NCBI GenBank assembly: GCA_947467605.1
Contig: CANIII010000004.1
Location: 62,001-126,000, forward strand
Length of the DNA stretch: 64,000 nt
Direction of reading: 5' to 3'
DNA from: Acidobacteriota bacterium
Lineage (GTDB): Bacteria; Acidobacteriota; Vicinamibacteria; Vicinamibacterales; SCN-69-37
Shown here piece by piece: positions 8,251-15,999 of this stretch (the stretch's first letter is position 1; each line of letters opens with the position of its first letter). Made by a program: the position numbers and the translations under genes. The notes below the pieces were generated by a model. That model ran no database searches. It saw only the letters and a list, made by a program, of their open reading frames with translations, and was not told where the DNA came from.

Positions 8251-9495
8251 TCAGGGCAGGGGGCGACGGTCGGCGCGAGCGAATCGGCGATTCAGGTACC
8301 AACCGAGCCCGGACCTGATGGCGGCCAGCTTCAGCTGCTGCCACGGATATTGCCGTGCCGACAGCCCGGCGCACTCCTCGGGCAGCAGCACAAGCGATAC
8401 GTGAATATTCGGCGCGCATCCAATGGGCAGGCCGCGCTCCATGCACGCCTCATACAAGCGCGCGAAGACCGGCACCAGAGGCTCGGGGGCGGGCGGCGGC
8501 ATCGCGGCATAGTCGGTCCCGGCGAGCGGTCGAAAGACGCAGACCGTGGGAATGGCGCCGACCGACGTGACCCAGTCAATCGCGCGCATGGAAGACTCTG
8601 GTGATTCCAGCCCCGCGATGATCTCGCCGTTGGTGACCCACGGCTCGTGCGCCGGGCCGCGATCGGCGAGCGACGCGCAGTACCGGATGGCATCGAGATA
8701 GCGATCCTGGCCGTAGTGGGTGTGCTTGCCCGGGCACACTTCGCGAAACCGCTCGCGGTCGTAAATCTCGAAACAGAAAGAGACGCGGTTCACCCCCATC
8801 TCGCGGAGCCGGTCGTAGCGCGAGAGATCGGGATGCGGCGGCGTCTGAACGCCGATCAGCAGGCCCGTCTCGTTTTTGATCCTGGTGATGTAGGGCTCGA
8901 GGATGTCGAGGTACGTGTCGCCGTGGTAGTGGCCGGTATTGAAGTCGACATACGTAATGTGCGACTCGGCGCGCGCCGCATGCACCACCTCCATCACGTC
9001 GTCGACCGACTTGACCGCGTCGTCATCGACGCCAAGGTTCAGGCCGACTGAGCAGAACTTGCAGTTCACCTTGTCGGGCGTCTCGATCCAGTAGTCGCAG
9101 ACTTTCGCGGGGTAGATCGCCAGATACGTGCCTTGCAGTGTGCCGACGCGCGTCATCGGCTTACCGTGGCTCGTCGTCGCGTCGTACCACGCCGGTCGCG
9201 GCGACAGCTCCACGGTCGTCACGAACTCGTCATCCCGCATGAGGCGGTACGCGCCCTGTTGTCGACGCAGCGCGTACGGCGAGGCCTTCGCAAACGCCTC
9301 GGTGACGGGCACGTTCGTCCACAGCCCGCCGGGCAGAATGATCTCGAGCCCGCTGCCGAGTCCGGCGCGTGTCCGCAGGATTCGTCGGCCGCCGTCGTCT
9401 GCAATCAGGCACGATTCATCAATCCGCATTCCGCGGCAATACAGATCCAACTTGAGCAGGGCAGGCGTCGTCTGCAGGTCGACCAGTGGGAACAT
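8251..9495 (-). CDS. Radical SAM protein with CX11CX2C cluster motif
   Basis: A 414-residue radical S-adenosylmethionine enzyme. The cluster cysteines are at residues 133, 145 and 148 (KVCDY...NCKFCS), that is CX11CX2C rather than the usual CX3CX2C. Downstream segments typical of the barrel follow: ITYVDFNTGHYHGDTYL, TGLLIGVQTPPHPDLSRYDRLREMGVNRVSFCFEIYD, ETYD-like turns, and a C-terminal region with two further cysteines (CAPNIHV, PEECAGL). The N-terminal 130 residues carry two cysteines (C20, C29). The ATG at 9495 is chosen because it precedes a conserved-looking opening and a TGCAAT box lies 10 bases upstream. Substrate unknown. Confidence 0.82.
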   Translation of the reverse strand: MFPLVDLQTTPALLKLDLYCRGMRIDESCLIADDGGRRILRTRAGLGSGLEIILPGGLWTNVPVTEAFAKASPYALRRQQGAYRLMRDDEFVTTVELSPRPAWYDATTSHGKPMTRVGTLQGTYLAIYPAKVCDYWIETPDKVNCKFCSVGLNLGVDDDAVKSVDDVMEVVHAARAESHITYVDFNTGHYHGDTYLDILEPYITRIKNETGLLIGVQTPPHPDLSRYDRLREMGVNRVSFCFEIYDRERFREVCPGKHTHYGQDRYLDAIRYCASLADRGPAHEPWVTNGEIIAGLESPESSMRAIDWVTSVGAIPTVCVFRPLAGTDYAAMPPPAPEPLVPVFARLYEACMERGLPIGCAPNIHVSLVLLPEECAGLSARQYPWQQLKLAAIRSGLGWYLNRRFARADRRPLP

Positions 9496-9618
9496 GGACG
9501 TCTCTATTGCAGGGCTCGTGCCGCTGCGCAGAGCGAAGTGCGCCTGGAGGGCCAAGGGCAAACAGTGGTATTTTCAGCGTCGGCAGCGGGAAATCTCGCC
9601 GCCTCTTGGGGGAGTGAC

Positions 9619-9978
9619 ATGAAGAAGTTGATGTTGGGAGTGATGGGTGTGGCGGCGATGGCGTTGGTGTTGGCGCCGGTCGTGCACGCGAAGCCGGTCA
9701 TTGTGAAGGGCGAATTGATCGACACTGCGTGCGGCAAGAACACCGAGACGGGCGCGACGCTTGAGTCGTGTGCGAAGCGGTGCGCGGGACGCGGCGAGCC
9801 GGTGGCGGTCTACACCGCAGACGGCGGCGTGTACCTCGTGACGGGGGCCTATATCGCGGACAAGAACGCGAAGCTGATGGACTTCATGGGCAAGACCGTC
9901 GAAGTGACGGGCGAAGTCACGAAGGACAAAGACGGCAAGATGTCGATCGCGGCCGAGAAAGTTACGATCGCGAAGTAG
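9619..9978 (+). CDS. Small exported Cys-containing protein
   Basis: A 119-residue protein with signal peptide (MKKLMLGVMGVAAMALVLAPVVHA) and a mature domain KGELIDTACGKN, ESCAKRCAGRGEPVAVYTADGGVYLV, MDFMGKTVEVTGEVTKDKDGKMSIAAEKV. Three cysteines (DTACG, ESCAKRC) suggest a metal or disulfide site, and the pattern of strands resembles an OB-fold. A strong ribosome-binding site (GGGGGAG) precedes the ATG, unlike many neighbours. Its last 17 bases overlap the end of the convergent histidine kinase gene. Function not known. Confidence 0.72.
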   Translation: MKKLMLGVMGVAAMALVLAPVVHAKPVIVKGELIDTACGKNTETGATLESCAKRCAGRGEPVAVYTADGGVYLVTGAYIADKNAKLMDFMGKTVEVTGEVTKDKDGKMSIAAEKVTIAK

Positions 9979-11371
9979 TCGGGAACATCACGGTCAGCGC
10001 CGAGCCTTGGCCTTCGGCGCTGGCCGCGCTAATCGTGGCGCCGTGCTTGTCCGCGATCCACTTGGCCAGTGTCAACCCCAGCCCCACCCCTTCGGTCTGC
10101 GGTGAGCGTGCGCGATCCGCGCGATAGAACCGTTCGAACACATGCGGCAGGTCCGCACTCGGAATGCCGATGCCCGTGTCGCGTACCGTCAGCGACGCAC
10201 TCGGCCCGGTGTGGGCTACCGACACCACGACGTGGCCGTCTTGCGGCGTGAACTTGATCGCGTTGTCGACCAGATTCAGGATGAGCCGCTCGAGCCAGCC
10301 CGCGTCACCTGTGACCATCACACCGGGCTCGGCGTCGCAGGCGAGCGTCACGCCCTTGGCTTCGGCTACGGCATCGAGCTGCGAGACGAGCGAGGCGGCC
10401 ATGGCGCTCAGGTCGACCGGGTCGTTCGCGAGTCGGATCTCGCCGGCCTCCGCGCGCGCGAGTGTGAGCAAGTGGGTGACGAGTCGCCCGAGTCGATCGA
10501 GCTCCTCGAGCTGGCTCGCCAGACTGCGTTGATACTCCTCGGTGGAGCGTGCGCGTAGCAGCGTCATCTCGATCTCGCCGCGTAGCGCAGCGAGCGGCGT
10601 GCGCAGCTCGTGCGCCAGAGCGGCGCTGAATTGCCGCATCTCGCCCACCGACTGCTCGAGTCGACTCAGCGTGTCGTTGAACGCCACGGCCAACTGATCG
10701 AGCTCATCATTTGCGCCACGAACCGGCAGTCGCTGATGCAACTCGGTGACGTCGATCGCGCGTGCTGCGGTGGCGAGCCGCCCCAGCGGCGCCAGCGAGC
10801 GGCCTGCGAGCCATCGTCCCAGCACGGCGACGAAGAAGACGCACACCGGAATGCTCCAGAGCAGCAGACGCTGCAGCCGGTCGAGTGAGCGGTCCGCATC
10901 GGCGAGCATGACGCCGACTTGCAGGAGGTACACGCTGCCGGAGGCCGGGCGCATGACGGTGTTCGAGAAGCGCAGTCGACCGAGATCGGTCTGAATGTCA
11001 CGCGTCGCCGTCTGTTCTCCGTAGGTCTGTACTTCGGCCGCCGTGAACTGCAGGCCGAGCGGCTCGATGGCGGTCGACTGCACGAGGAGGGCGCCCGAGA
11101 GCGCGTCGTACACCTGGTAATAGCGCGTGGCGCGCGCGATGAACGCAGCCTCTTGCGGATCGTTGTGATCGTAGACGAGCGCCGGCACGCCGTTGTCGAG
11201 CCGGAGATAGCCATGCAGGCCGTCCGTCAGTTCACGGACTTCCGCGTCTGCCGCATCATCCAGTTGGTCGGCGAGCAGATGGTAGGCACCGAAGCCGAAG
11301 CCGGCCAGGAGCACCGCGAGCACGCCGGCATAGACGAGCGCCAGCTTCGCGCGGAGCGCCATGGGTTTCAC
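9962..11371 (-). CDS. Sensor histidine kinase (OmpR-system partner, system 1)
   Basis: A 469-residue inner-membrane kinase. Two membrane segments (about 8-30 and 165-187) flank a periplasmic sensor of about 135 residues. HAMP-like region, HisKA box FSAALAHELRTPLAALRGE with the phosphoacceptor His, then the ATPase boxes NLVDNAIKF, VRDTGIGI, VFERFYR and GVGLGLTLAKWI. The layout resembles CusS/heavy-metal sensors. Its ATG overlaps the response regulator stop by 4 bases, so translation is coupled. The 3' end overlaps the convergent small gene by 17 bases. Confidence 0.9.
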   Translation of the reverse strand: MKPMALRAKLALVYAGVLAVLLAGFGFGAYHLLADQLDDAADAEVRELTDGLHGYLRLDNGVPALVYDHNDPQEAAFIARATRYYQVYDALSGALLVQSTAIEPLGLQFTAAEVQTYGEQTATRDIQTDLGRLRFSNTVMRPASGSVYLLQVGVMLADADRSLDRLQRLLLWSIPVCVFFVAVLGRWLAGRSLAPLGRLATAARAIDVTELHQRLPVRGANDELDQLAVAFNDTLSRLEQSVGEMRQFSAALAHELRTPLAALRGEIEMTLLRARSTEEYQRSLASQLEELDRLGRLVTHLLTLARAEAGEIRLANDPVDLSAMAASLVSQLDAVAEAKGVTLACDAEPGVMVTGDAGWLERLILNLVDNAIKFTPQDGHVVVSVAHTGPSASLTVRDTGIGIPSADLPHVFERFYRADRARSPQTEGVGLGLTLAKWIADKHGATISAASAEGQGSALTVMFPTTSRS

Positions 11372-12039
11372 TCGCGCTTCTCACCCAACATGTAGCCCAC
11401 GCCACGAATCGTGTGAATCAATGGCGCCTGGCCGCGGTCAATCTTGTTGCGCAACGCATTGATGTGGACTTCGACGACGTTGCTGACACTGTCGAAGTGA
11501 ATGTCCCACACATGTTCGATGATGAGTGATCGCGTCACCGGCCGGTCCGCGTGGCGCATCAGGAACTCCAGCAGCGCATACTCCTTCGGCTTGAGGTCGA
11601 GCGTGCGGCCGCCGCGCGTCACCAGGCGCCGCACCGTGTCGATCTCGAGATCGGACACCCGCAGCGAGGTGATGCGCGCGCCACCGCGGCGCAGCAGCGC
11701 GCGGAGGCGCGCCGAGAGCTCCGCGAGGGCGAACGGTTTGGCCATGTAGTCATCGGCGCCCGCGTCGAGCCCCGCGATGCGGTCTTCTACCGAATCCCGC
11801 GCGGTCAGGATCAGCACCGGCAGGCCGGCTTTGCGCGCGCGAATCTCGCGCAACACCTGAAAGCCGGAACGCTTGGGCAGCATGAGGTCGAGCACCATCG
11901 CGTCGTAATCAAAAATCGACGCCTGATCGCTGGCCTCGGCGCCGTCATAGAGCACGTCGACCGCATAGCCGTCTTCGTTCAGGCCGCGCTGAATAAACGA
12001 GGCGACCTTGATGTCATCTTCCACGACGAGGATGCGCAT
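11368..12039 (-). CDS. OmpR-family response regulator (system 1)
   Basis: A 223-residue regulator: receiver domain MRILVVEDDIKVASFIQRGL with phosphoacceptor Asp in DAMVLDLMLP and switch Lys in ADDYMAKPF, then a winged-helix DNA-binding domain (LTPKEYALLEFLMRH-like LKPKEYALLEFL, VWDIHFDSVSNVVEVHINALRNKID, IRGVGYML). The ATG at 12039 begins exactly at the receiver; the longer frame upstream is the shadow of the preceding gene. It lies 8 bases after the small exported protein gene and overlaps the kinase by 4 bases. Confidence 0.92.
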   Translation of the reverse strand: MRILVVEDDIKVASFIQRGLNEDGYAVDVLYDGAEASDQASIFDYDAMVLDLMLPKRSGFQVLREIRARKAGLPVLILTARDSVEDRIAGLDAGADDYMAKPFALAELSARLRALLRRGGARITSLRVSDLEIDTVRRLVTRGGRTLDLKPKEYALLEFLMRHADRPVTRSLIIEHVWDIHFDSVSNVVEVHINALRNKIDRGQAPLIHTIRGVGYMLGEKRE

Positions 12040-12047
12040 GCCCGCCT

Positions 12048-12410
12048 CTATCTTACGGGGAAGTTCTTGCCCTTGGTCTTTCCCGACGCCGTGACGGCGG
12101 TGGCCAGGTTCTGACCGCCTTCGGTGGTATAGCGCACCGAGACTTTCGCGCCGACCGCCACGTCGCCCTTTTTGACGGTGGTTGAGCTCAGCACGAATGT
12201 GTCGGTCTTGGTCGCCTTGTCGTTCTTCGCGATCACGAGCGTGCCCGCGTCGACCGACCGGACAATGCCGCTTGTGGAGTGCGTGGCAGCCTTGGCCGCG
12301 GCCTTCGCGGTGGCTTTGGGCTTCTGGGTCTGGGGAGCGGAGGCCATCGCCAACATCGGAACGAGCAGGACGATGCCGGCACACAGTAGGAGGTGTCGAT
12401 AAATACGCAT
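12048..12410 (-). CDS. Small exported DUF5666-like protein heading two-component operon 1
   Basis: A 120-residue protein with signal peptide (MRIYRHLLLCAGIVLLVPMLAMAS), an Ala/Lys-rich linker, and a small beta domain: TSGIVRSVDAGTLVIAKND, TFVLSSTTVKKGDVAVGAKVSVRYTTEGGQNLATAVTAS. This resembles the OB-like repeats of DUF5666-type envelope proteins. It is the first gene of the operon with the regulator and kinase, so it may be a sensor accessory or a target. The start codon lies in the centre of an 18-base palindrome, and direct repeats resembling a regulator box lie 35-60 bases upstream. Confidence 0.72.
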   Translation of the reverse strand: MRIYRHLLLCAGIVLLVPMLAMASAPQTQKPKATAKAAAKAATHSTSGIVRSVDAGTLVIAKNDKATKTDTFVLSSTTVKKGDVAVGAKVSVRYTTEGGQNLATAVTASGKTKGKNFPVR

Positions 12411-12419
12411 ATGCGTATT
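12402..12419. promoter_or_regulatory. 18-bp perfect palindrome over the start codon
   Basis: AATACGCATATGCGTATT is a perfect palindrome whose centre contains the ATG (12410-12408, minus strand) of the first gene of two-component operon 1. It could be an operator or an mRNA hairpin that hides the start codon. Confidence 0.5.
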
Positions 12420-12444
12420 GGACGTCGCCCGTGCTTCGGGCGAC

Positions 12445-12471
12445 ATTAACGGGAGATTAACTGACGTTAAT
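12445..12471 (-). promoter_or_regulatory. Putative response-regulator box, system 1
   Basis: On the plus strand ATTAAC (12445-12450), five bases, ATTAAC (12456-12461), five bases, then the inverted half GTTAAT (12466-12471). Hexamer direct repeats with an 11-bp period are the usual form of OmpR-family sites, and the sequence resembles PmrA-type boxes. It lies just upstream of the operon encoding such a regulator, suggesting autoregulation. A hairpin (GTCGCCCG/CGGGCGAC, 12424-12444) lies between it and the gene. Confidence 0.55.
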
Positions 12472-12482
12472 ATCTGCGCCGA

Positions 12483-13049
12483 CTACGTGAGCTCGCCGTT
12501 GGGGCCCGGGTGCGCCGCGTTGTAACCGTGCCACTGCCAGCCCCAGTCCTGCGCGCGATTGTTCCAGTCAGAGTCGCGGTTCAGCGGGCGCGCGCCGATG
12601 TAGCCGTCTGCCGTGCCGGTCAGCATGAGGTTGTCCTGCGAGTCGAGTTCGTACTGGCCGGGATGCATAGCGCTCAGCTGCGCGAACGCCTGTTTCATCG
12701 CCGCCGGGTCTCGCGGGTCGTAGTTTTTCAGCACGTTGTAGGCGTCGTATTTGAGCGAGCCGGCCGATGTCGCGCCTGCGGTCAGGATGGCGCGGGACGG
12801 ATCAAAGCCCAGGAATGTCGCGTTCACGCTTCCGCCGGCCGCGTTCGCGGTCCTTGGTGCGCTGGTCATCGCGCTACGGAATGCCGTGGTGCTCGACTGT
12901 GCTGAAGTTTTGCCCTCAAGGACGTTGAGAATGAAGTTGCCGAACTCCGAGGTGGAGATCTGGCCGTCCTTGTTGGCGTCGATCTCCGCCGACAGCTGGC
13001 GGGCGATGTCCTGAGACTTGCTGGCAGAGTTCACGGAGGTCACTGACAT
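12483..13049 (-). CDS. Single EF-hand protein
   Basis: A 188-residue protein with one canonical calcium-binding loop, DANKDGQISTSE, at about residues 24-35, in a helix-loop-helix context (LSAEIDANKDGQISTSEFGNFIL). The remainder is polar, with a Tyr/Trp-rich end (DWNNRAQDWGWQWHGYN). There is no signal peptide. The middle segment (YDPRDPAAMKQAFAQLSAMHPGQYELDSQDNLMLTGTADGYIGARPLN) looks like a small folded domain. It is upstream of two-component operon 1 but separated by the putative regulator box, so it probably has its own transcript. Function unknown beyond likely Ca2+ binding. Confidence 0.7.
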   Translation of the reverse strand: MSVTSVNSASKSQDIARQLSAEIDANKDGQISTSEFGNFILNVLEGKTSAQSSTTAFRSAMTSAPRTANAAGGSVNATFLGFDPSRAILTAGATSAGSLKYDAYNVLKNYDPRDPAAMKQAFAQLSAMHPGQYELDSQDNLMLTGTADGYIGARPLNRDSDWNNRAQDWGWQWHGYNAAHPGPNGELT

Positions 13050-13201
13050 GCCGTCTCAATTTGCAAGCCGGATGCCAGCGCCACGTGCGGCTGCGGGCCC
13101 TGAAAACCCCTGAAAACGGGCCTGATGTGTCGGACGTTCGACGTTTTCGAGGCCCAGGTGTCGGAGGTTCGTTCTATGATCAGCGTCGCCCTGGAGGGTC
13201 T

Positions 13202-14269
13202 ATGCGCGTTCGAATCACGGTGGTGGTAGCTGGTGCGTTGTTAGTGGCTGGTCTTGCGGCAGTTGAGGCCGCGAATGCGCGAATCAATCCAATGGTGACG
13301 CTGCTCGAGAGCAAGCAGGCCGTCTTCGGTCTGTATGTGCCCAGCGCGCGCGCGGGCGGTGCAGGACGTCAAGGCCCTCCCGGCGGAGCCAACGGCGCAC
13401 CCGCGGCACCCGCCACGCCACCGCCGGCACCGAAGACCCCGGCCGAGCGCGCGAAAGAGACGCTCGCACAGGCCAGCTCTGATTTCATCTTCGACGGCAG
13501 CATGGAGGGCGGTGTCGACAAAGGGCTGCCCGGCTACACCGAGATCCTGACGGCGCTTCTCGACGGCGGCCTGCTCGTGAAGACACCGACGCCGCACCTC
13601 TCGCACTCACTCGTGGTGAAGATGCAGGAGATCGGCACCGACTTCCCGAAAGCCACCGAGGCCATTGGCAAGCAGCTGAACGCCGGCGTGACGACGATTA
13701 TGTTTGTCGGCACGGAGAGCGCCGCCGAAGTGGAAGCCGGACTGAAGGCGATGCGCTTCAAGTCCAAAGGGGGCACGCGCGACGAGTCCTCTGTTGGCAA
13801 TGCACCGAAGGTGTGGGGGCTCACAGATGCCGACTACAAGAAGAAGGCCGACTTGTGGCCGCTCAACAAAGACGGCGAGCTCGTGAACTGGTCCATCGTT
13901 GAAAGCAAAGAAGGCCTGAAGCACGTGCGCGAGATCGCGGCCGTGAAAGGCATCGGTGTGTTGTGGCCGGGCGCCGGCACACTGCGAGGCGTGATGTCGG
14001 ATCCGAAACTCGGTGCCGACGGTAAGCCGGAGATTGGTGCGAACGGCCGTCCGGTGATGGTCCCGAACCCGGTCGCATGGGAAGCGGCGATTCAGCAGGT
14101 GCTGTCAGCGTGCAAGGAGTTCAACGTGCCGTGCGGATTTCCGTCGAACACACCGGAAGACATGGAGATGCGCTACAAGCAGGGCTTCCGCGTGTTCGTG
14201 GCCAGCTGGGGTGACAGCGGTTTCAAGATGGTGGATCACGGAATGGAAGTGAGCGGTCGCAAGAAATAG
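13202..14269 (+). CDS. Exported HpcH/HpaI-type aldolase family protein
   Basis: A 355-residue protein whose mature part matches the HpcH/HpaI aldolase/citrate-lyase-beta family: TIMFVGTESAAEVEAGLKAMRF, a long middle part, HVREIAAVKGIGVLWPGAGTLRGVM, and FNVPCGFPSNTPEDMEMRYKQGFRVFVASWGDSG. Family members cleave 2-keto-3-deoxy acids in the cytoplasm with a divalent metal. Here residues 1-24 are a clear signal peptide (MRVRITVVVAGALLVAGLAAVEA) followed by a Gly/Pro/Ala-rich linker, so this protein should be exported. GGAGGG precedes the ATG and TATGAT lies at 13175-13180. The 3' end overlaps the convergent kinase by 47 bases. Confidence 0.8.
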   Translation: MRVRITVVVAGALLVAGLAAVEAANARINPMVTLLESKQAVFGLYVPSARAGGAGRQGPPGGANGAPAAPATPPPAPKTPAERAKETLAQASSDFIFDGSMEGGVDKGLPGYTEILTALLDGGLLVKTPTPHLSHSLVVKMQEIGTDFPKATEAIGKQLNAGVTTIMFVGTESAAEVEAGLKAMRFKSKGGTRDESSVGNAPKVWGLTDADYKKKADLWPLNKDGELVNWSIVESKEGLKHVREIAAVKGIGVLWPGAGTLRGVMSDPKLGADGKPEIGANGRPVMVPNPVAWEAAIQQVLSACKEFNVPCGFPSNTPEDMEMRYKQGFRVFVASWGDSGFKMVDHGMEVSGRKK

Positions 14270-15320
14270 TCAAGGTCGCGACGACTCGCGGTTCAGGTGT
14301 CGTCGCGATATCCAATTGACCGCCGTGCGCTTCGGCGATCCAACGGCCGATGCTCAACCCGAGTCCGCAGCCATCGATCGCGTGGCTGTGACTGGCATCG
14401 CCGCGGAAGAACGGATCGAAGATGCGTGGCAGATCTTGCGTTGAGATTCCGGCGCTCGTGTTCGATATCGACAGCGCCGCGTCCGCGCCATTGGCACACA
14501 ACTCGATCGTGACGTCGCCGCCGTCAACGTTGTACTTGACGGCATTGTCGACCAGGATCAGCAGGAGTTGTCGGAGCCGATGTCGATCGCCCAGGACGAT
14601 CAGCTCATCGATGCGCCCAATCTCTACCCGCACGCGCGTTGCGTACGACAAGCTTCGCGCGTCGTCAGCCGCATCGCGGACCAGTTCGTCGAGGCGGACG
14701 GGCTCACGTTCAAGCTGCATCTGGCCGGCATCGGCGCGTGTGAGCAGCGCGAGCCCATCAACAATGTGTGTCAGCCGCTGTACTTCATCGAGTTGACTGA
14801 CGACGCGCTCACGATGCTCCACCGACACGGTGGGATCACCGAGCGCCGTCTCCAGCTCCGCGTGGATCACCGTCAGCGGCGTCTTGAGTTCGTGCGACGC
14901 ATGGAGCGTAAACAGGCGCGTGCGTTGAAAGGCGTCGCCGAGCCGCACGGTCATCGCGTTGAAGACCTCCGTCAGTCGATCCACTTCGTCGCCATTGCCA
15001 GTGCGCGGCAGCGGTTCGCCCATGTGACGTTCGTTGATGCGGGACGCCGCGACGGTGAGCGCCGCGACCGGCGCGAGCGCGGTACGCGTAAGCCACCAGC
15101 CTCCACCGAGCCCGAGCAGCCCCGCGGGCGCAAAGCACCACAGAGCCAAGGTGACCACGTCACTCCATCCTTCATCGTCGGGGAGTTCCTTTGTCAGTGG
15201 TTCGGTCGGTCGTTGCCGAGGCTCCACGACGAAGTCGTAGTAGGCAAATCCGCTCATCGATACGAGGGACACGAACAACACTGCGGCGAACCATAGCGAC
15301 AAGCGGGTGCGAATCGTCAT
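14223..15320 (-). CDS. Sensor histidine kinase (system 2)
   Basis: A 365-residue kinase with two membrane segments (about 8-30 and 58-80) and a very short periplasmic loop of about 27 residues (PRQRPTEPLTKELPDDEGWS), too short for a ligand-binding domain; it may sense through a partner such as the PepSY lipoprotein of the same operon. HAMP, HisKA box LHASHELKTPLTVIHAE, ATPase boxes LVDNAVKYN, ISNTSAGI, IFDPFFRGD, GCGLGLSIGRWI. The N-box and G-boxes are intact. Starts by 4-base overlap with the regulator. Confidence 0.9.
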   Translation of the reverse strand: MTIRTRLSLWFAAVLFVSLVSMSGFAYYDFVVEPRQRPTEPLTKELPDDEGWSDVVTLALWCFAPAGLLGLGGGWWLTRTALAPVAALTVAASRINERHMGEPLPRTGNGDEVDRLTEVFNAMTVRLGDAFQRTRLFTLHASHELKTPLTVIHAELETALGDPTVSVEHRERVVSQLDEVQRLTHIVDGLALLTRADAGQMQLEREPVRLDELVRDAADDARSLSYATRVRVEIGRIDELIVLGDRHRLRQLLLILVDNAVKYNVDGGDVTIELCANGADAALSISNTSAGISTQDLPRIFDPFFRGDASHSHAIDGCGLGLSIGRWIAEAHGGQLDIATTPEPRVVATLTISCDRSLPFRDPPS

Positions 15321-15991
15321 TCGATGATCGTGATCGCGTAGCCTAGACCGCGGACGGTCTGGACGAGCTTGGGCTGGAAGCCGGCATCGATTTTTTCGCG
15401 GAGCCGTTTGATTGTGACGTCCACGACGTTGGTGCCTGGGTCAAAGTGGCAGTCCCATACGGCTTCGAGTAGCGCCATGCGACTGCAGACACGGCCAGGC
15501 GAACGCATCAAATATTCCAGCAAGCGGAACTCCCGCGTCGTCAGTTCCACTGCGGTGCCACTGCGCGAGGCCTGACGGCGGATCGTGTCGAGCGACAAAT
15601 CGGCGACGGTGAGCATCGTCGTCTTCGTGTCGCCGGCGCGCCGGACGAGGGCTCGGACGCGCGCGGACAGCTCGGCGATGACAAACGGTTTGCCCAGATA
15701 GTCGTCCGCACCGGCGTCGAGGCCGGCCACTCGTTCGTTGACGTCACCGCGTGCCGACAGGAGCAGCACCGGTGTCACGCGACCGGCCGATCGCCACGCC
15801 CGAAGCACGCCGAGCCCATCGAGTCCTGGCAACATGATGTCGAGCACTACGGCGTCGAACGATGCGGCGCTCGCGGCCGACAAGGCGGCGTCGCCACTGT
15901 GGCACACGTCCACGAGGAATCCTTCGTCTTGCAGAGCCCTGCGGATGAACGCCGCCGTCTTCTTCTCGTCCTCAACGACCAGCACGCGCAC
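15317..15991 (-). CDS. OmpR-family response regulator (system 2)
   Basis: A 224-residue regulator of the CusR/CopR type: receiver MRVLVVEDEKKTAAFIRRAL with Asp in DAVVLDIMLPGLDG, Lys in DDYLGKPF, and winged-helix domain (LTTREFRLLEYLMRSPGRV, VWDCHFDPGTNVVDVTIKRLREKID, VRGLGYAI). It is 8 bases downstream of the PepSY lipoprotein gene and overlaps the kinase by 4 bases. Its likely site is the CTTCAG direct repeat at 16838-16854. Confidence 0.92.
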   Translation of the reverse strand: MRVLVVEDEKKTAAFIRRALQDEGFLVDVCHSGDAALSAASAASFDAVVLDIMLPGLDGLGVLRAWRSAGRVTPVLLLSARGDVNERVAGLDAGADDYLGKPFVIAELSARVRALVRRAGDTKTTMLTVADLSLDTIRRQASRSGTAVELTTREFRLLEYLMRSPGRVCSRMALLEAVWDCHFDPGTNVVDVTIKRLREKIDAGFQPKLVQTVRGLGYAITIIE

Positions 15992-15999
15992 AACCGTTG

